From assembly GCA_944326855.1 (NCBI GenBank), contig CALVFO010000029.1:105363-169362 (forward strand): a stretch of 64,000 bases of DNA, given 5' to 3'. Each line of letters starts with the position of its first letter. The first letter of the stretch is position 1. The notes under the pieces were generated by a model. It was not told the origin of the DNA and searched no databases. It was given only the letters and a program-made list of their open reading frames with translations. Origin of the DNA: an uncultured Alistipes sp. (GTDB taxonomy: Bacteria; Bacteroidota; Bacteroidia; Bacteroidales; Rikenellaceae). The position numbers and the translations under genes are program-made. Below are positions 38,456 through 47,773 of the stretch, one piece after another.

Positions 38456-39643
38456 GTGTACCTCAACCGGCTTTCGTTGCTGAATTTCAAGAACATCGAA
38501 GAAGCGCAAATCGACTTTTCGCCCCGCATCAACTGTTTTGTGGGCGAAAACGGCACCGGCAAAACCAACCTGCTGGATGCCATTTATTACCTGTCGATGT
38601 GCAAAAGCGCCTTCAATCTCACCGACCTGCAATGCACCCGCCACGGAACGGAAGGTTTCGTGGTCAACGGAGTCTACACCACCCGAGACGGACGTAACGA
38701 AAACATCGTCTGCTCGTGCAGCAAAGGACATCCCAAAAAGTTATGTCGGGGCGGTAAAGAATACGAAAAGCTGTCGGATCATATCGGTCTGATACCCATT
38801 GTGATGGTAACGCCCTCGGACACCGCCCTGATCAACGAATCGGGCGACGAACGCCGCAAATACCTCAACAGCCTCATTTCCCAACTCGATCGTGAATACC
38901 TGGCTGCGCTCATCAAATACAACCGGATTCTGGCCGAACGGAATAAGCTGCTCAAAAATCCGACCGCACCCAACTTCGAAGATATTCTCGCCGTATTCGA
39001 TCTTCAGTTGGCGACCTGGGGTCATACGATCCACCAACGACGGGCCCGACTGATCGAAGAACTGGCTCCGATCGTGGCCCGTTACTACGCCACGTTATCC
39101 GACGATCGGGAAACCGTGGAGCTGCATTACCGATCGGAACTCAACGAAATGACTTTCGAGGAGTTGCTTCGCAGAAACAGCCAACGGGACCGTATCAATC
39201 AATTCACGACCGGAGGGATTCATCGCGACGATATCCGCATGAGTATCGGCGGCTATCCCCTGCGCAAGTACGGATCGCAGGGGCAACAAAAGTCGTTCCT
39301 CGTCGCGCTGAAGCTGGCGCAATACGACCTGGTAACCGCCCGGGGCAATCACCGTCCGATTTTATTGTTGGACGATATTTTCGACAAACTGGACATGGCC
39401 CGCGTCAGCCGATTGATCGGCATGGTCTCTGAGGATCGTTTTTCCCAGATCTTCATCACCGACTGCAACGACGTCCGTCTGGAAAGTATTCTCCGGGGCA
39501 ACGGTTGTGCCTACACGCTTTTCGAAGTTCGGCAAGGCCAAGTATTCCCGGCCGAAACACATCCTTCCGACCCGATGCATTCTCCGAGCTCCCATCCCGC
39601 AGAGGAGTCGCCCGCCTCTGTAACCACCTCCGAACCTGCATGA
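38456..39643 (+). CDS. recF: DNA replication and repair protein RecF
   Basis: The start is a GTG at 38456 (MYLNRLSLLNFKNIEEAQ); no ATG fits the conserved N-terminus. The 395-residue SMC-like ATPase loads RecA at single-strand gaps with RecOR. Walker A is FVGENGTGKTNLLDA near residues 30-44, the signature region GSQGQQKSFLVALKLAQY near 277, and Walker B PILLLDDIFDKLD near 300. After the conserved domain ends near residue 360 there is a Pro/Ser/Thr/Glu-rich tail of about 30 residues, which RecF proteins normally lack. The stop overlaps the DUF721 start. Confidence 0.95.
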   Translation: MYLNRLSLLNFKNIEEAQIDFSPRINCFVGENGTGKTNLLDAIYYLSMCKSAFNLTDLQCTRHGTEGFVVNGVYTTRDGRNENIVCSCSKGHPKKLCRGGKEYEKLSDHIGLIPIVMVTPSDTALINESGDERRKYLNSLISQLDREYLAALIKYNRILAERNKLLKNPTAPNFEDILAVFDLQLATWGHTIHQRRARLIEELAPIVARYYATLSDDRETVELHYRSELNEMTFEELLRRNSQRDRINQFTTGGIHRDDIRMSIGGYPLRKYGSQGQQKSFLVALKLAQYDLVTARGNHRPILLLDDIFDKLDMARVSRLIGMVSEDRFSQIFITDCNDVRLESILRGNGCAYTLFEVRQGQVFPAETHPSDPMHSPSSHPAEESPASVTTSEPA

Positions 39644-39933
39644 GACGCCGAGATCCCATACGTATCGGCGCAGTGATCGACGATTTTTTCGCCTCGTCGC
39701 CTACCATCGCCCGTAAAATTGCCGAAGCCCGCATTCCGGATCTGTGGCCCCAACTGGTCGGTGATCTGATCGCCTCGTACACCACCAAAATCGACATTTC
39801 CAACGGTCGAATGATCGTCTACCTGACCTCGTCCGTTGTGCGCAACGAGGTTTTCATGCGCCGCGAGTCCCTGCGACAAAGCATCAATCAGACATTGGGT
39901 CAAGAAATCGTACGGGTCCTGATCGTCAAATAA
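39640..39933 (+). CDS. DUF721 domain-containing protein
   Basis: The ATG at 39640 overlaps the recF stop (ATGA), giving 97 residues: MRRRDPIRIGAVIDDFFAS onward. Conserved DUF721 features are WPQLVGDLIASYT and MIVYLTSSVVRNEVFMRR. Members are small basic proteins often encoded beside recF or dnaA and sometimes proposed to bind nucleic acid. Function is not established. Coupling to recF by overlapping codons suggests linked expression. Confidence 0.88.
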   Translation: MRRRDPIRIGAVIDDFFASSPTIARKIAEARIPDLWPQLVGDLIASYTTKIDISNGRMIVYLTSSVVRNEVFMRRESLRQSINQTLGQEIVRVLIVK

Positions 39934-40261
39934 ACGACCTCTGAACCGGCCCCGTTTTTCGACTTTCAGTTTTCGGTCTTCGTGCTTAGGTCTTCGTGCG
40001 CCGTGCTTCGTGCGCCGTTTTCCCCATCACCCACGGGACATCACCGACAGCTTTTCCTCGGGTCTACAAACGTTCCCGACAATCCGCTACCCCTCCGAAC
40101 ACATCTTGCCATCGGACCTCATCATGAGGCTTCCGTGCCCGGAAGTTCGTCTCCTGCCTCAGGTTCTCTGAGAGGGCCCATCACCACCGACTCAACAACC
40201 CCCAAAACAAACGGGGCCGCTTCCCAAAAGCGGCCCCGCATAGGTTTCAGAATCCGTAGAA
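39934..40261. repeat. Spacer of 328 nt with short direct repeats
   Basis: GGTCTTCGTGC occurs at 39976-39986 and 39989-39999, and TTCGTGCGCCGT at 39993-40004 and 40007-40018. The rest shows no gene. The FKBP terminator is at the right end. Confidence 0.55.
40203..40238 (-). terminator. Terminator after the FKBP gene
   Basis: GGGGCCGCTT and AAGCGGCCCC pair around CCCAA. On the minus strand it is followed by TTTGTTTTG. It lies just after the stop. Confidence 0.8.
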
Positions 40262-40942
40262 TTACTTCTTAGCGGTCGTATCGACAGGAATGACGTCGAT
40301 CAATTCCACTTCGAAAGCGAGCGCTTCGTTGGGACCGATGGCACCGCCACCAGCACCCTGCTGGCCATAAGCCAGTTCCGAAGGAATCCACAGTTTGATT
40401 TTCCCGCCTTTACCGATCAGCTGCAAACCTTCGGTCCAACCGGGGATCACCTGATTCAAAGCGAATTGAGCGGTATCGCCCCGTTCGAAAGTCGAATCGA
40501 ATACTTTACCGTTTTTCAATTTCCCTTCGTAAACCACTCTCACCTGATCGGTGGCAGCCGGTTTGGTCGTATCGCCCGGAGTAACGATTTCGTACAACAG
40601 ACCCGAAGCGGTTTTCTTGACATTTTTGTTGTTGGTTTCGATTTCCTGCAGGAATTTTTCACTGGCGGCTTTTTCCTTGGCCGGTTTGCGGATATAGAAA
40701 TAGTCGCGAACAAAATTCATGGCGCTGTCGCGATCCATTTTCGTCTGTCCGGCCACGGCGTCTTTCACCCCGGCCGAAACCACATTCAGATTCATCGTAC
40801 TGTCTACGGTTTTGAGCCAATTACCGAAATCCATCCCCAGCGCATAAGCCAGCGAATCCTGTTCCGATTTAATGCTCGAGCCGGTACCGCAAGAACTCAT
40901 CATCAAAGCCATAGCGGCACCTAAAATGATCATTTTTTTCAT
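40262..40942 (-). CDS. FKBP-type peptidyl-prolyl cis-trans isomerase lipoprotein
   Basis: The 226-residue protein starts with a lipoprotein signal ending MMSSCG, so it is lipid-anchored in the periplasm or at the surface. An N-terminal dimerisation-like helical region (about 25-110, with LAYALGMDFGNWL) is followed by an FKBP domain (about 115-220): VRVVYEGKLKNGKVFDST, FALNQVIPGWTEGLQLI, LWIPSELAYG and FEVELIDV. It should assist folding of exported proteins. A TATTTTTG box (minus) lies at 41023-41016. Monocistronic. Confidence 0.94.
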   Translation of the reverse strand: MKKMIILGAAMALMMSSCGTGSSIKSEQDSLAYALGMDFGNWLKTVDSTMNLNVVSAGVKDAVAGQTKMDRDSAMNFVRDYFYIRKPAKEKAASEKFLQEIETNNKNVKKTASGLLYEIVTPGDTTKPAATDQVRVVYEGKLKNGKVFDSTFERGDTAQFALNQVIPGWTEGLQLIGKGGKIKLWIPSELAYGQQGAGGGAIGPNEALAFEVELIDVIPVDTTAKK

Positions 40943-41072
40943 GGTTCGTATGTATTGAATAAATTAAACTGCTCGCAAAAACCGTGCGATCTTTGCCCTG
41001 CTGTCAAAAGTTTTGCAAAAATACGCAAATTAACGAAATAGTACCTCTCCTTTTCAAATAATTTGCAGTTTT

Positions 41073-42428
41073 TTAACTTTTGTTTTTATGGCGGGGCTTC
41101 AACAAGATACGCATAAAAATCAGACCCAAAACAGCCGCAGCAAACGAAGCGATCAAAATGGCGATCTTGCCTGTCGCCACAAAAGTTGGGTTGTCAAAGG
41201 CCAGATTATCGATGAAGATCGACATGGTAAAGCCGATCCCACCCAACATGGCTACTCCCCACAGGGCTTTCCAGGAGGCTCCCGGCGGCAACTGGCCCCA
41301 CCCGATCCGGGCGACCAGATAGCTCAACAGGAAAATACCGAGCGGCTTGCCGAAAACCAGCCCCAGAAAGATACCCAAACCTTGCGGATTGGCCAATACC
41401 CTCAGATCTTCCAGGTCGGCCACCTCCACACCGGCATTGGCCAGGGCGAAAACCGGCATGATAAAAAACGATACCGGCATGTGCAACAGATACTCCAACC
41501 GCTGCAACGGACTGATGGCGTTGCTGGCCACGCTGCGCTGGGTCATCAACGTGCGCAACTGCCGGGGATTGGCCAATACCTCGACTTCGGGACGATCATA
41601 ATGTCTGAACTCGGAAAGATAATAATTGGTCTTATACAGAAAATACTGTTTCGAAAAACGCGGCGTAGCCGGCAGGGTCATGGCGATCAATACCCCGGCG
41701 ATGGTGGCATGAATTCCCGAATGCAGAAAGAGAATCCACAACAACACACTGGGAATGATATAATAACGCATCGAATAGACATTCAGCCTATTGAGCAGAA
41801 TCAGAAAAGCCATCACCAATCCGGCAGCCCCCAACAGCCAAAAATTGATCTGCGTCGAATAGAACAGGGCGATCACCAGAATAGCTCCCAGATCGTCCAC
41901 AATGGCCAAAGCCGTCAGAAAGATTTTCAACGACACGGGAACCCGATTGCCCAACAAGGATAACACCCCGATGGCAAAAGCGATATCGGTCGCCATCGGA
42001 ATGCCCCAACCCGATTCATAAGGATTGCCGACATTGACACTCATATAAATGATCGCAGGTACGATCATCCCGCCGATCGCCGCCGCAATCGGCAATACGG
42101 CCTGCTTCAGGCTCGAAAGCTGTCCGGCGATGATCTCCCGTTTGATTTCCAAACCCACATAGAAAAAGAAGATCACCATGAGGCCGTCGTTGATCCAATG
42201 TTCGACGCTTTTGCTCAACTGGAAACCTTCGAAACCGATGGTCAACGGGGTAGTCAGAATCGCATGATAGGCATGCTTGGTCGCTTCGAGATTGGCCAAA
42301 ACCATGGCAATCAGGGCAAAAATCACTAAAACGACTCCGCCCGCCCAAGGACTGTGAAAAAACTTGTACTGTTGTTCCCGCCAGATAAAATATCTCCGGC
42401 GACGGCTGAAACTGATCTCTCTGGTCAT
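41073..42428 (-). CDS. nhaA: Na+/H+ antiporter NhaA
   Basis: The 451-residue protein has about 12 transmembrane helices. The functional signature VDDLGAILVIALFYS with the paired aspartates is present, as are INDGLMVIFFFYVGLEIKREI and ATDIAFAIGVLSLLG. It exports sodium in exchange for protons and would help keep a sodium gradient and internal pH. It is longer than the E. coli protein (388), mainly in a loop around residues 265-310 and at the N-terminus. It follows the agmatinase-family gene by 66 nt and probably shares its transcript. Confidence 0.95.
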   Translation of the reverse strand: MTREISFSRRRRYFIWREQQYKFFHSPWAGGVVLVIFALIAMVLANLEATKHAYHAILTTPLTIGFEGFQLSKSVEHWINDGLMVIFFFYVGLEIKREIIAGQLSSLKQAVLPIAAAIGGMIVPAIIYMSVNVGNPYESGWGIPMATDIAFAIGVLSLLGNRVPVSLKIFLTALAIVDDLGAILVIALFYSTQINFWLLGAAGLVMAFLILLNRLNVYSMRYYIIPSVLLWILFLHSGIHATIAGVLIAMTLPATPRFSKQYFLYKTNYYLSEFRHYDRPEVEVLANPRQLRTLMTQRSVASNAISPLQRLEYLLHMPVSFFIMPVFALANAGVEVADLEDLRVLANPQGLGIFLGLVFGKPLGIFLLSYLVARIGWGQLPPGASWKALWGVAMLGGIGFTMSIFIDNLAFDNPTFVATGKIAILIASFAAAVLGLIFMRILLKPRHKNKS

Positions 42429-42494
42429 GCGGCATTGGATTGGCGGTTCGGTTCCCGATCCGGACCGTGCGGTTACTACTCTAAGGACTCGGGA

Positions 42495-43550
42495 TTATCC
42501 GCGGGCAGAAGAAAGCAAGGTGAAATTACACAATTTATACAACATGCGAGCGCCCACATTGGCATCCCACTCGTCACCCTCCCGACCCGAAGGTGAGACC
42601 TCGCACAAATCGAAACCAACCACACGACGGCCCGAACGGACCAGCCGGTTCAGCAGATAAACGGCCTGACGGAAACTCAATCCGCCCGGCACCGGCGTCC
42701 CGGTATGGGGACAGTTATCGGGCGAAAGGCCGTCGATATCGAAACTCACATACACCACCTCAGGCAAAGCCCCGATGATCCGTCCGCACACGCTGTCCCA
42801 ACTTTCGCCTTCCGATTCGGCATCGCCCAAGGCAACATCCGTAAACTGTGTGATCCGGGAATCCGAATTCGCCAAACGATACTCAGCTTCTCCCTCATCC
42901 CGTACGGCCACCTGGACCAAGGCCGAAACGCCCGGCGCTTCCTGCAACACATTATACATAATGGATGCATGCGAATACACAAAGCCCTCGTACGCCTGAC
43001 GCAAATCGGCATGTGCATCGACATGCAGAATACCCAGACCCGGATGCCGTTCGGCCACGGCGCGGATCAGACCCAACGGAACGCTGTGGTCGCCACCGAC
43101 CAGGCCCACCGTTTTTCCCCGATCGAGCCACTGGGTCGCCTGATCATACACATATTCATTCAATTGTCGGGAACCCTCATTCACCCGTTGGAGTTTACGC
43201 TGCATGGAAGGGGTGTCGAGAGTCCCCCCCCAGGAAAGTTCCTCCATAATCGCTTCGGCATCTCCCCGCAAGCGATCACTGAGCGACGCCCATTTGGTAT
43301 CGATGTCGAGGGTTCCGATTCCCCGTTTCCATCCCTCGGGATAGTGGAGATCGAACAGATCCACCTGCAAGGAAGCATCCATAATCGCCTGCGGAGCCCG
43401 AAGCGTTCCTTTGCCATAAGAAGTCGTCACTTCCCAAGGCACCGACAACAACACCAATTCTGCTTGTTCGGCCGCAAACGGCATGCCAAAATAACGCCCG
43501 TTCGCCACACCGGGATCATCGGGATTGAATGCTAAAATAGGAAGTTCCAT
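42495..43550 (-). CDS. Ureohydrolase (arginase/agmatinase/formimidoylglutamase family) enzyme
   Basis: The ATG at 43550 (MELPILAFNPDDPGVANG) gives 351 residues; the longer frame starts in non-coding sequence. The dimanganese site motifs are all present: VGLVGGDHSVPLG, ILHVDAHADLR, and YVSFDIDGLSP, followed by TGTPVPGGLSF and FDLCEVSPS. Such enzymes release urea or formamide from guanidino or formimino compounds. The sequence does not tell agmatinase from arginase or formimidoylglutamase; Bacteroidetes members of this length are usually called agmatinase family. It is upstream of nhaA on the same strand. Confidence 0.9.
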   Translation of the reverse strand: MELPILAFNPDDPGVANGRYFGMPFAAEQAELVLLSVPWEVTTSYGKGTLRAPQAIMDASLQVDLFDLHYPEGWKRGIGTLDIDTKWASLSDRLRGDAEAIMEELSWGGTLDTPSMQRKLQRVNEGSRQLNEYVYDQATQWLDRGKTVGLVGGDHSVPLGLIRAVAERHPGLGILHVDAHADLRQAYEGFVYSHASIMYNVLQEAPGVSALVQVAVRDEGEAEYRLANSDSRITQFTDVALGDAESEGESWDSVCGRIIGALPEVVYVSFDIDGLSPDNCPHTGTPVPGGLSFRQAVYLLNRLVRSGRRVVGFDLCEVSPSGREGDEWDANVGARMLYKLCNFTLLSSARG

Positions 43551-44005
43551 GAGGGGATTATCGGATTGAGGCCACACCGGGCAATTTGTCTGCAAAGATA
43601 GTATAAAGTTAGATTTTTTCAATTTCGGGGTCTGAAACCCACTTCCCAAGCCGCGAAGCCCTCCCTGCCCAATTACAGTATAGCCCCCATTCCCCTCCAA
43701 CGGCCCACAATATAAATACACCTTGTCACGTTATAGGAATAGATTTCCGGTATCGTTGCGAGAATGAGGGCGGAAATCATTTTCATAATCAATACATTAA
43801 GTTGGGTGTCCCCCGTTATGGCGTTTGATCTCCATAACGGGGGTTTTTATCGGATCGGATGCTTTTCCGAACACAATCCGAAAAGTTATGTTACATTTAC
43901 GGCGTCGCAAGACCCCCGAATCCCCTTTTCCCGCCATACGGCCCCTGGAAATAAAACCGGAAATCCGGGAGTCCGAGGACACAACGACATTTTATCGTTC
44001 CCCAT
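43551..44005. other. Divergent 455-nt spacer holding an orphan terminator
   Basis: Between divergent genes, yet it contains a strong plus-strand terminator at 43810-43848 with no gene in front of it. The possible -7 box TATCGTTG at 43751-43758 would start a transcript of about 90 nt ending at that terminator. Downstream to pdxB nothing else is clear. Confidence 0.5.
43810..43848 (+). terminator. Orphan intrinsic terminator or attenuator upstream of pdxB
   Basis: CCCCCGTTATGG (43810-43821) and CCATAACGGGGG (43832-43843) form a perfect 12-bp stem with a 10-nt loop, followed by TTTTT. No coding gene ends before it on this strand, so it ends either a small RNA or the leader of pdxB. Confidence 0.8.
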
Positions 44006-45052
44006 ATGGACATGCAAAAGTCTCTTCGTATCGTAGCCGACCGCGACATTCCTTATTTAAAAGGAGTGCTCGAACCTTATGCCGACATGCGTTATCTGAA
44101 AGGTAGCGACATCGTACGCGAAGACGTACACGATGCCCAGGTCATCATCACCCGTACCCGTACCCGCTGCGATCGGGAACTATTGGAAGGCTCCTCCGTA
44201 CGAATGATCGCCACCGCCACCATCGGACACGACCACATCGATCTGGATTATTGCGCCCGGCAGGGCATCGAGGTGGCGACGGCAGCCGGATGCAATGCCC
44301 GCGCCGTTCTGCAATACGTTATGGGAGCCCTGGCCGCCCTGGCCGACCAAGACGGATGGAAACCTGCGGACAAAACATTAGGCGTTGTCGGCGTCGGAAA
44401 TGTCGGTTCGCTGATCTATCGTTACGGACAACATTTCGGATTCCGGGTATTGGGTTGCGACCCTCCCAAAAAACGTCAGGACCCTTCTCTACCCTATCTG
44501 CCACTGGAAGAAATGCTTCCTCAATGCGATATCGTCACCCTGCACACCCCGTTGATCGAAACCGGAGAAGACCGAACCCGAGGCCTGGCCTCAGCGACCT
44601 TTTTCGCCCGTCTGAAACCGGGTGCCATCTTTCTGAACTCGTCCCGGGGCGCGGTACTCGACGATCAGGCCCTTTTACAGGCAATCCGACAAGGAATCGT
44701 GACCCGAAGCGTTATCGACACCTGGAACCACGAGCCCGATATCAACCGGGAGTTGTTGAAAGCCGTCACCTTCGCCACGCCCCACATCGCCGGATACAGC
44801 CGACAGGGGAAAGCGGCCGGAACGGCCGATGTCGTCGAGGCCATCAGTCGGCATTTTTCCCTGCCGCTGAAGGCGTGGTATCCCAGCGAAGTCGATCCGG
44901 GAAAGCCCGATGAAACCCTGAATTGGGAAGCCATGGGGGAAGCCATGCCCGCCTATTTCGACATCGCCGCCCACTCGGATTTTCTCAAAACCCATCCGGG
45001 AGCCTTCGAAGAGTGGCGCAATCATTACGATTACCGGACCGAATTTTTCTAA
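44006..45052 (+). CDS. pdxB: 4-phosphoerythronate dehydrogenase
   Basis: The 348-residue NAD-dependent enzyme oxidises 4-phosphoerythronate in the DXP-dependent vitamin B6 pathway. It has the split D-2-hydroxyacid dehydrogenase layout: IGHDHIDLDYC and GCNARAVLQYVMGAL, the Rossmann loop LGVVGVGNVGSLI near residues 126-138, LHTPLIETGEDRT, LNSSRGAVLDDQAL, WNHEPDIN and the catalytic His region TPHIAGYS. The C-terminal dimerisation domain typical of PdxB follows. A second ATG two codons in is an alternative start. It lies behind the orphan terminator. Confidence 0.94.
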   Translation: MDMQKSLRIVADRDIPYLKGVLEPYADMRYLKGSDIVREDVHDAQVIITRTRTRCDRELLEGSSVRMIATATIGHDHIDLDYCARQGIEVATAAGCNARAVLQYVMGALAALADQDGWKPADKTLGVVGVGNVGSLIYRYGQHFGFRVLGCDPPKKRQDPSLPYLPLEEMLPQCDIVTLHTPLIETGEDRTRGLASATFFARLKPGAIFLNSSRGAVLDDQALLQAIRQGIVTRSVIDTWNHEPDINRELLKAVTFATPHIAGYSRQGKAAGTADVVEAISRHFSLPLKAWYPSEVDPGKPDETLNWEAMGEAMPAYFDIAAHSDFLKTHPGAFEEWRNHYDYRTEFF

Positions 45053-45211
45053 AGTCGCTCCGACCGTCGTCCGATCTTCGGGAAAAGGCTCACCCTCAAG
45101 CCCTAAAAGACCGAACAGAACAAAGCCCGAAAATTATTATTACCTTTGCCGACGGGGAACAATACACAAGACCGGTTCCCGAATCATCGTATTCATCAGA
45201 ACCATTCAGGT

Positions 45212-46459
45212 ATGTATAAATATCTACTTCGTCCGCTGTTGTTCAAAATCGCACCCGAAACCATCCACCACCTGATCGTGTGGATGTTGCGCATCATCCA
45301 TTATATTCCCGGGGGAAGATTGCTGATGCGGGCCTGTTTTACGGTGCGCCATCCTTCGCTCGAACGCGAAGTGTTCGGACTGCGTTTTCCCAATCCCGTA
45401 GGCCTGGCTGCCGGTTTCGACAAGGACGCCGAAGTATACGACGAAATCTCCGCCTTGGGTTTCGGTTTCGTGGAGGTCGGTACCGTTACCCCGAAACCGC
45501 AACCGGGCAATCCCCGTCCCCGTCTGTTCCGTCTGCCTCAGGATCAGGCCCTGATCAACCGCATGGGATTCAACAACCACGGTCTGGAAAACGCCGTGCG
45601 CAATCTGCGTCGCCGCAGCTGGTACGATCCCTACCGTCACAAACGCCGCACCGTGCTGTTGGGAGGCAACCTGGGGAAAAACACCCTGACCCCCAACGAA
45701 GCCGCTCCGGCCGACTATCTCCGGCTGTTCCGTAGCCTGTATGAATACGTCAACTATTTTGTCATCAACGTCAGTTGCCCCAATGTCGCCAACCTGGCCC
45801 ACCTGCAGGACAAAGACAACCTGCGCCTGATCCTGCGCGGGCTGGTCGACTTCCGGCGGGGCCAGAACCAATATCGTCCCATTCTGCTGAAAATATCGCC
45901 CGATCTGACCTACGAACAGATCGATGACATGATCGAGGTGATGATGGAGTGCGGCATCGACGGCATCGTCGCCACCAATACCACAACCTCGCGCGAAGGG
46001 CTGAAAACCCCGGCTGAAACGGTCGAACGCATCGGGAAGGGCGGTTTGAGCGGAGGTCCGCTGACGGAACGCTCGCGGGAGGTAATCCGCTACATCCACG
46101 AAAAGACCCAGGGCCATTTCCCGATCATCGGTGTCGGCGGGATCATGACGCCCGAAGATGCCATCGCCATGCTGGATGCCGGAGCCAGTCTCGTTCAGGT
46201 ATACAGCGGTTTCATCTATAACGGTCCCAGTTTCGTCAAGCGTATCTGCAAGCGACTCAAACAACGGGCCGAACAGACAGCCGCCACGACCTCCCGCACG
46301 ACAGCGGACGACGTTTCCCAAACGACACAACCGGCGTCAACGACCGGGGTGTCGACGACCTCTGCCGATGCGACAACACCAGACCCCACGGCCGTTCCAC
46401 ACCCGGATGCGCTCCGGGATCCGGCCGAGAAAACAGCGAACGATCAGGCTGAAGCCTAA
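45212..46459 (+). CDS. pyrD: Dihydroorotate dehydrogenase (quinone), class 2, with long C-terminal tail
   Basis: The ATG at 45212 (MYKYLLRPLLFKIAPETIHH) fits class 2 enzymes, whose N-terminal helices bind the membrane; an ATG 66 nt upstream is rejected. The FMN barrel shows PVGLAAGFDKDAEVYD, VEVGTVTPKPQPGNPRPRLFRL, NRMGFNNHG, LGGNLGKN, NVSCPN with catalytic Ser, ATNTTTSR and GVGGIMTPEDA. It oxidises dihydroorotate to orotate with quinone in pyrimidine synthesis. The enzyme should end near residue 345; here about 70 extra residues follow, rich in Thr, Ala, Ser, Pro and acidic residues and presumably unstructured. A TACCTTTG box lies at 45141-45148. Confidence 0.96.
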   Translation: MYKYLLRPLLFKIAPETIHHLIVWMLRIIHYIPGGRLLMRACFTVRHPSLEREVFGLRFPNPVGLAAGFDKDAEVYDEISALGFGFVEVGTVTPKPQPGNPRPRLFRLPQDQALINRMGFNNHGLENAVRNLRRRSWYDPYRHKRRTVLLGGNLGKNTLTPNEAAPADYLRLFRSLYEYVNYFVINVSCPNVANLAHLQDKDNLRLILRGLVDFRRGQNQYRPILLKISPDLTYEQIDDMIEVMMECGIDGIVATNTTTSREGLKTPAETVERIGKGGLSGGPLTERSREVIRYIHEKTQGHFPIIGVGGIMTPEDAIAMLDAGASLVQVYSGFIYNGPSFVKRICKRLKQRAEQTAATTSRTTADDVSQTTQPASTTGVSTTSADATTPDPTAVPHPDALRDPAEKTANDQAEA

Positions 46460-46479
46460 ATTACAAACACCATACAGAA

Positions 46480-46503
46480 GGGGGCTCCGAAGCCTCCTTT
46501 TTT
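46480..46503 (+). terminator. Terminator after pyrD
   Basis: GGGGGCT, loop CCGA, AGCCTCC and six T; one G-U pair in the stem. It sits only 20 nt before cinA. Confidence 0.8.
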
Positions 46504-46522
46504 ACCCTAATACGCAAAACTC

Positions 46523-47773
46523 ATGGTTGCAGAGATCATCACCATCGGCGACGAAATCCTCATCGGACAGATCGTCGACACCAATTCCGCCTGGCTGGGT
46601 CGTACGCTGGGCGATGCCGGTATCCGGATCGGTCGCATCGTATCCGTTTCGGACAATGCCTCAGAGATCGTCCGGGCTGTCGAAAGCGCCCTGAAACGGG
46701 CCGAACTGGTCCTGATGACCGGAGGTTTGGGCCCGACCAAAGACGACATCACCAAACGTACCCTGGCCGACATGTTCTCCATGCAACTGGTCCGTAACGA
46801 AGAAGCATTCCGCTGGGTGCGGGAGATGATCGAAGCCCGCGGTCTGGAATTCAACGAACTGAACCAATCCCAAGCCCTGTTGCCGGACAGGTGCGTCATG
46901 TTGCCCAACCGCAATGGAACGGCTCCCGGCATGTGGCTCGACCGCGACGGCAAAGTACTGGTCTCGCTGCCCGGCGTTCCCTTCGAGATGAAGGGATTGA
47001 TCAAAAACGAGGTCCTTCCCCGCCTCAGGGAGCATTTTACCCTGCCCCGCAATCTGCACAAAACCGCCATCACGTTCGGGCTGGCCGAATCGATGCTGGC
47101 CGAGAGAATAGCCCCCTGGGAAGCAGCCTTGCCCAAACACCTCCACCTGGCCTATCTGCCCAGCGCCCTGAGCATCCGTTTGCGGTTGTCGGTCTATGAA
47201 ACCGACGACCCGCAGGCCGCCGCCGAAATCGACGAACAGTTTGCCCGCCTCGAAGCCCTGATTCCCGACTACCTGGTCGGTTACGGAGAAATCACCCTCG
47301 AAGAGGCTTCCGGGCAATTGCTTTCCCATCGCGGTGAAAGTGTCGCCGTAGCCGAATCGTGTACAGGCGGCAACATCGCACACCGATTTACGGCCCACGC
47401 CGGGGCATCGGCCTATTTTCGGGGCGGTGTGGTATCCTATGCCAACGAAGTAAAAACGGCCGTATTGGGCGTCGATCCGCAAGCCCTGGCCCGGGAAGGA
47501 GCCGTCAGCCGCATTGTGGCCGAACAGATGGCCGAAGGCGTACGACGCATTACGGGTGCGACCTACGGCATTTCAACCACCGGTATCGCCGGTCCCGAAG
47601 GAGGTACACCCGAAAAACCGGTCGGCACCGTATGGATGGCCCTGGCAACCCCCACCGGTGTTTTCGCCTACCGCAAACAATTCGGCTCGCTGCGTTCAGA
47701 AAACATTCAACGGGCCTCGTCTTTCGCCATCAACCTGCTGAGATTGTATCTCAAAGGGTGTCTGAAAGCCTAG
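46523..47773 (+). CDS. cinA: CinA family protein (competence/damage-inducible, nicotinamide-nucleotide amidohydrolase)
   Basis: The 416-residue protein joins an N-terminal MoaB/MogA-like domain (about 1-170; EIITIGDEILIGQIVDTN, MTGGLGPTKDDITK, LPGVPFEMKGL) to a C-terminal PncC domain (about 255-415; VAVAESCTGGNIAHRFT, YFRGGVVSYANEVK, GISTTGIAGPEGGTPEKPVGTVW). CinA proteins hydrolyse ADP-ribose and deamidate nicotinamide mononucleotide in NAD salvage; a link to competence is by name only here. It is single, with the pyrD terminator just upstream. Confidence 0.95.
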   Translation: MVAEIITIGDEILIGQIVDTNSAWLGRTLGDAGIRIGRIVSVSDNASEIVRAVESALKRAELVLMTGGLGPTKDDITKRTLADMFSMQLVRNEEAFRWVREMIEARGLEFNELNQSQALLPDRCVMLPNRNGTAPGMWLDRDGKVLVSLPGVPFEMKGLIKNEVLPRLREHFTLPRNLHKTAITFGLAESMLAERIAPWEAALPKHLHLAYLPSALSIRLRLSVYETDDPQAAAEIDEQFARLEALIPDYLVGYGEITLEEASGQLLSHRGESVAVAESCTGGNIAHRFTAHAGASAYFRGGVVSYANEVKTAVLGVDPQALAREGAVSRIVAEQMAEGVRRITGATYGISTTGIAGPEGGTPEKPVGTVWMALATPTGVFAYRKQFGSLRSENIQRASSFAINLLRLYLKGCLKA

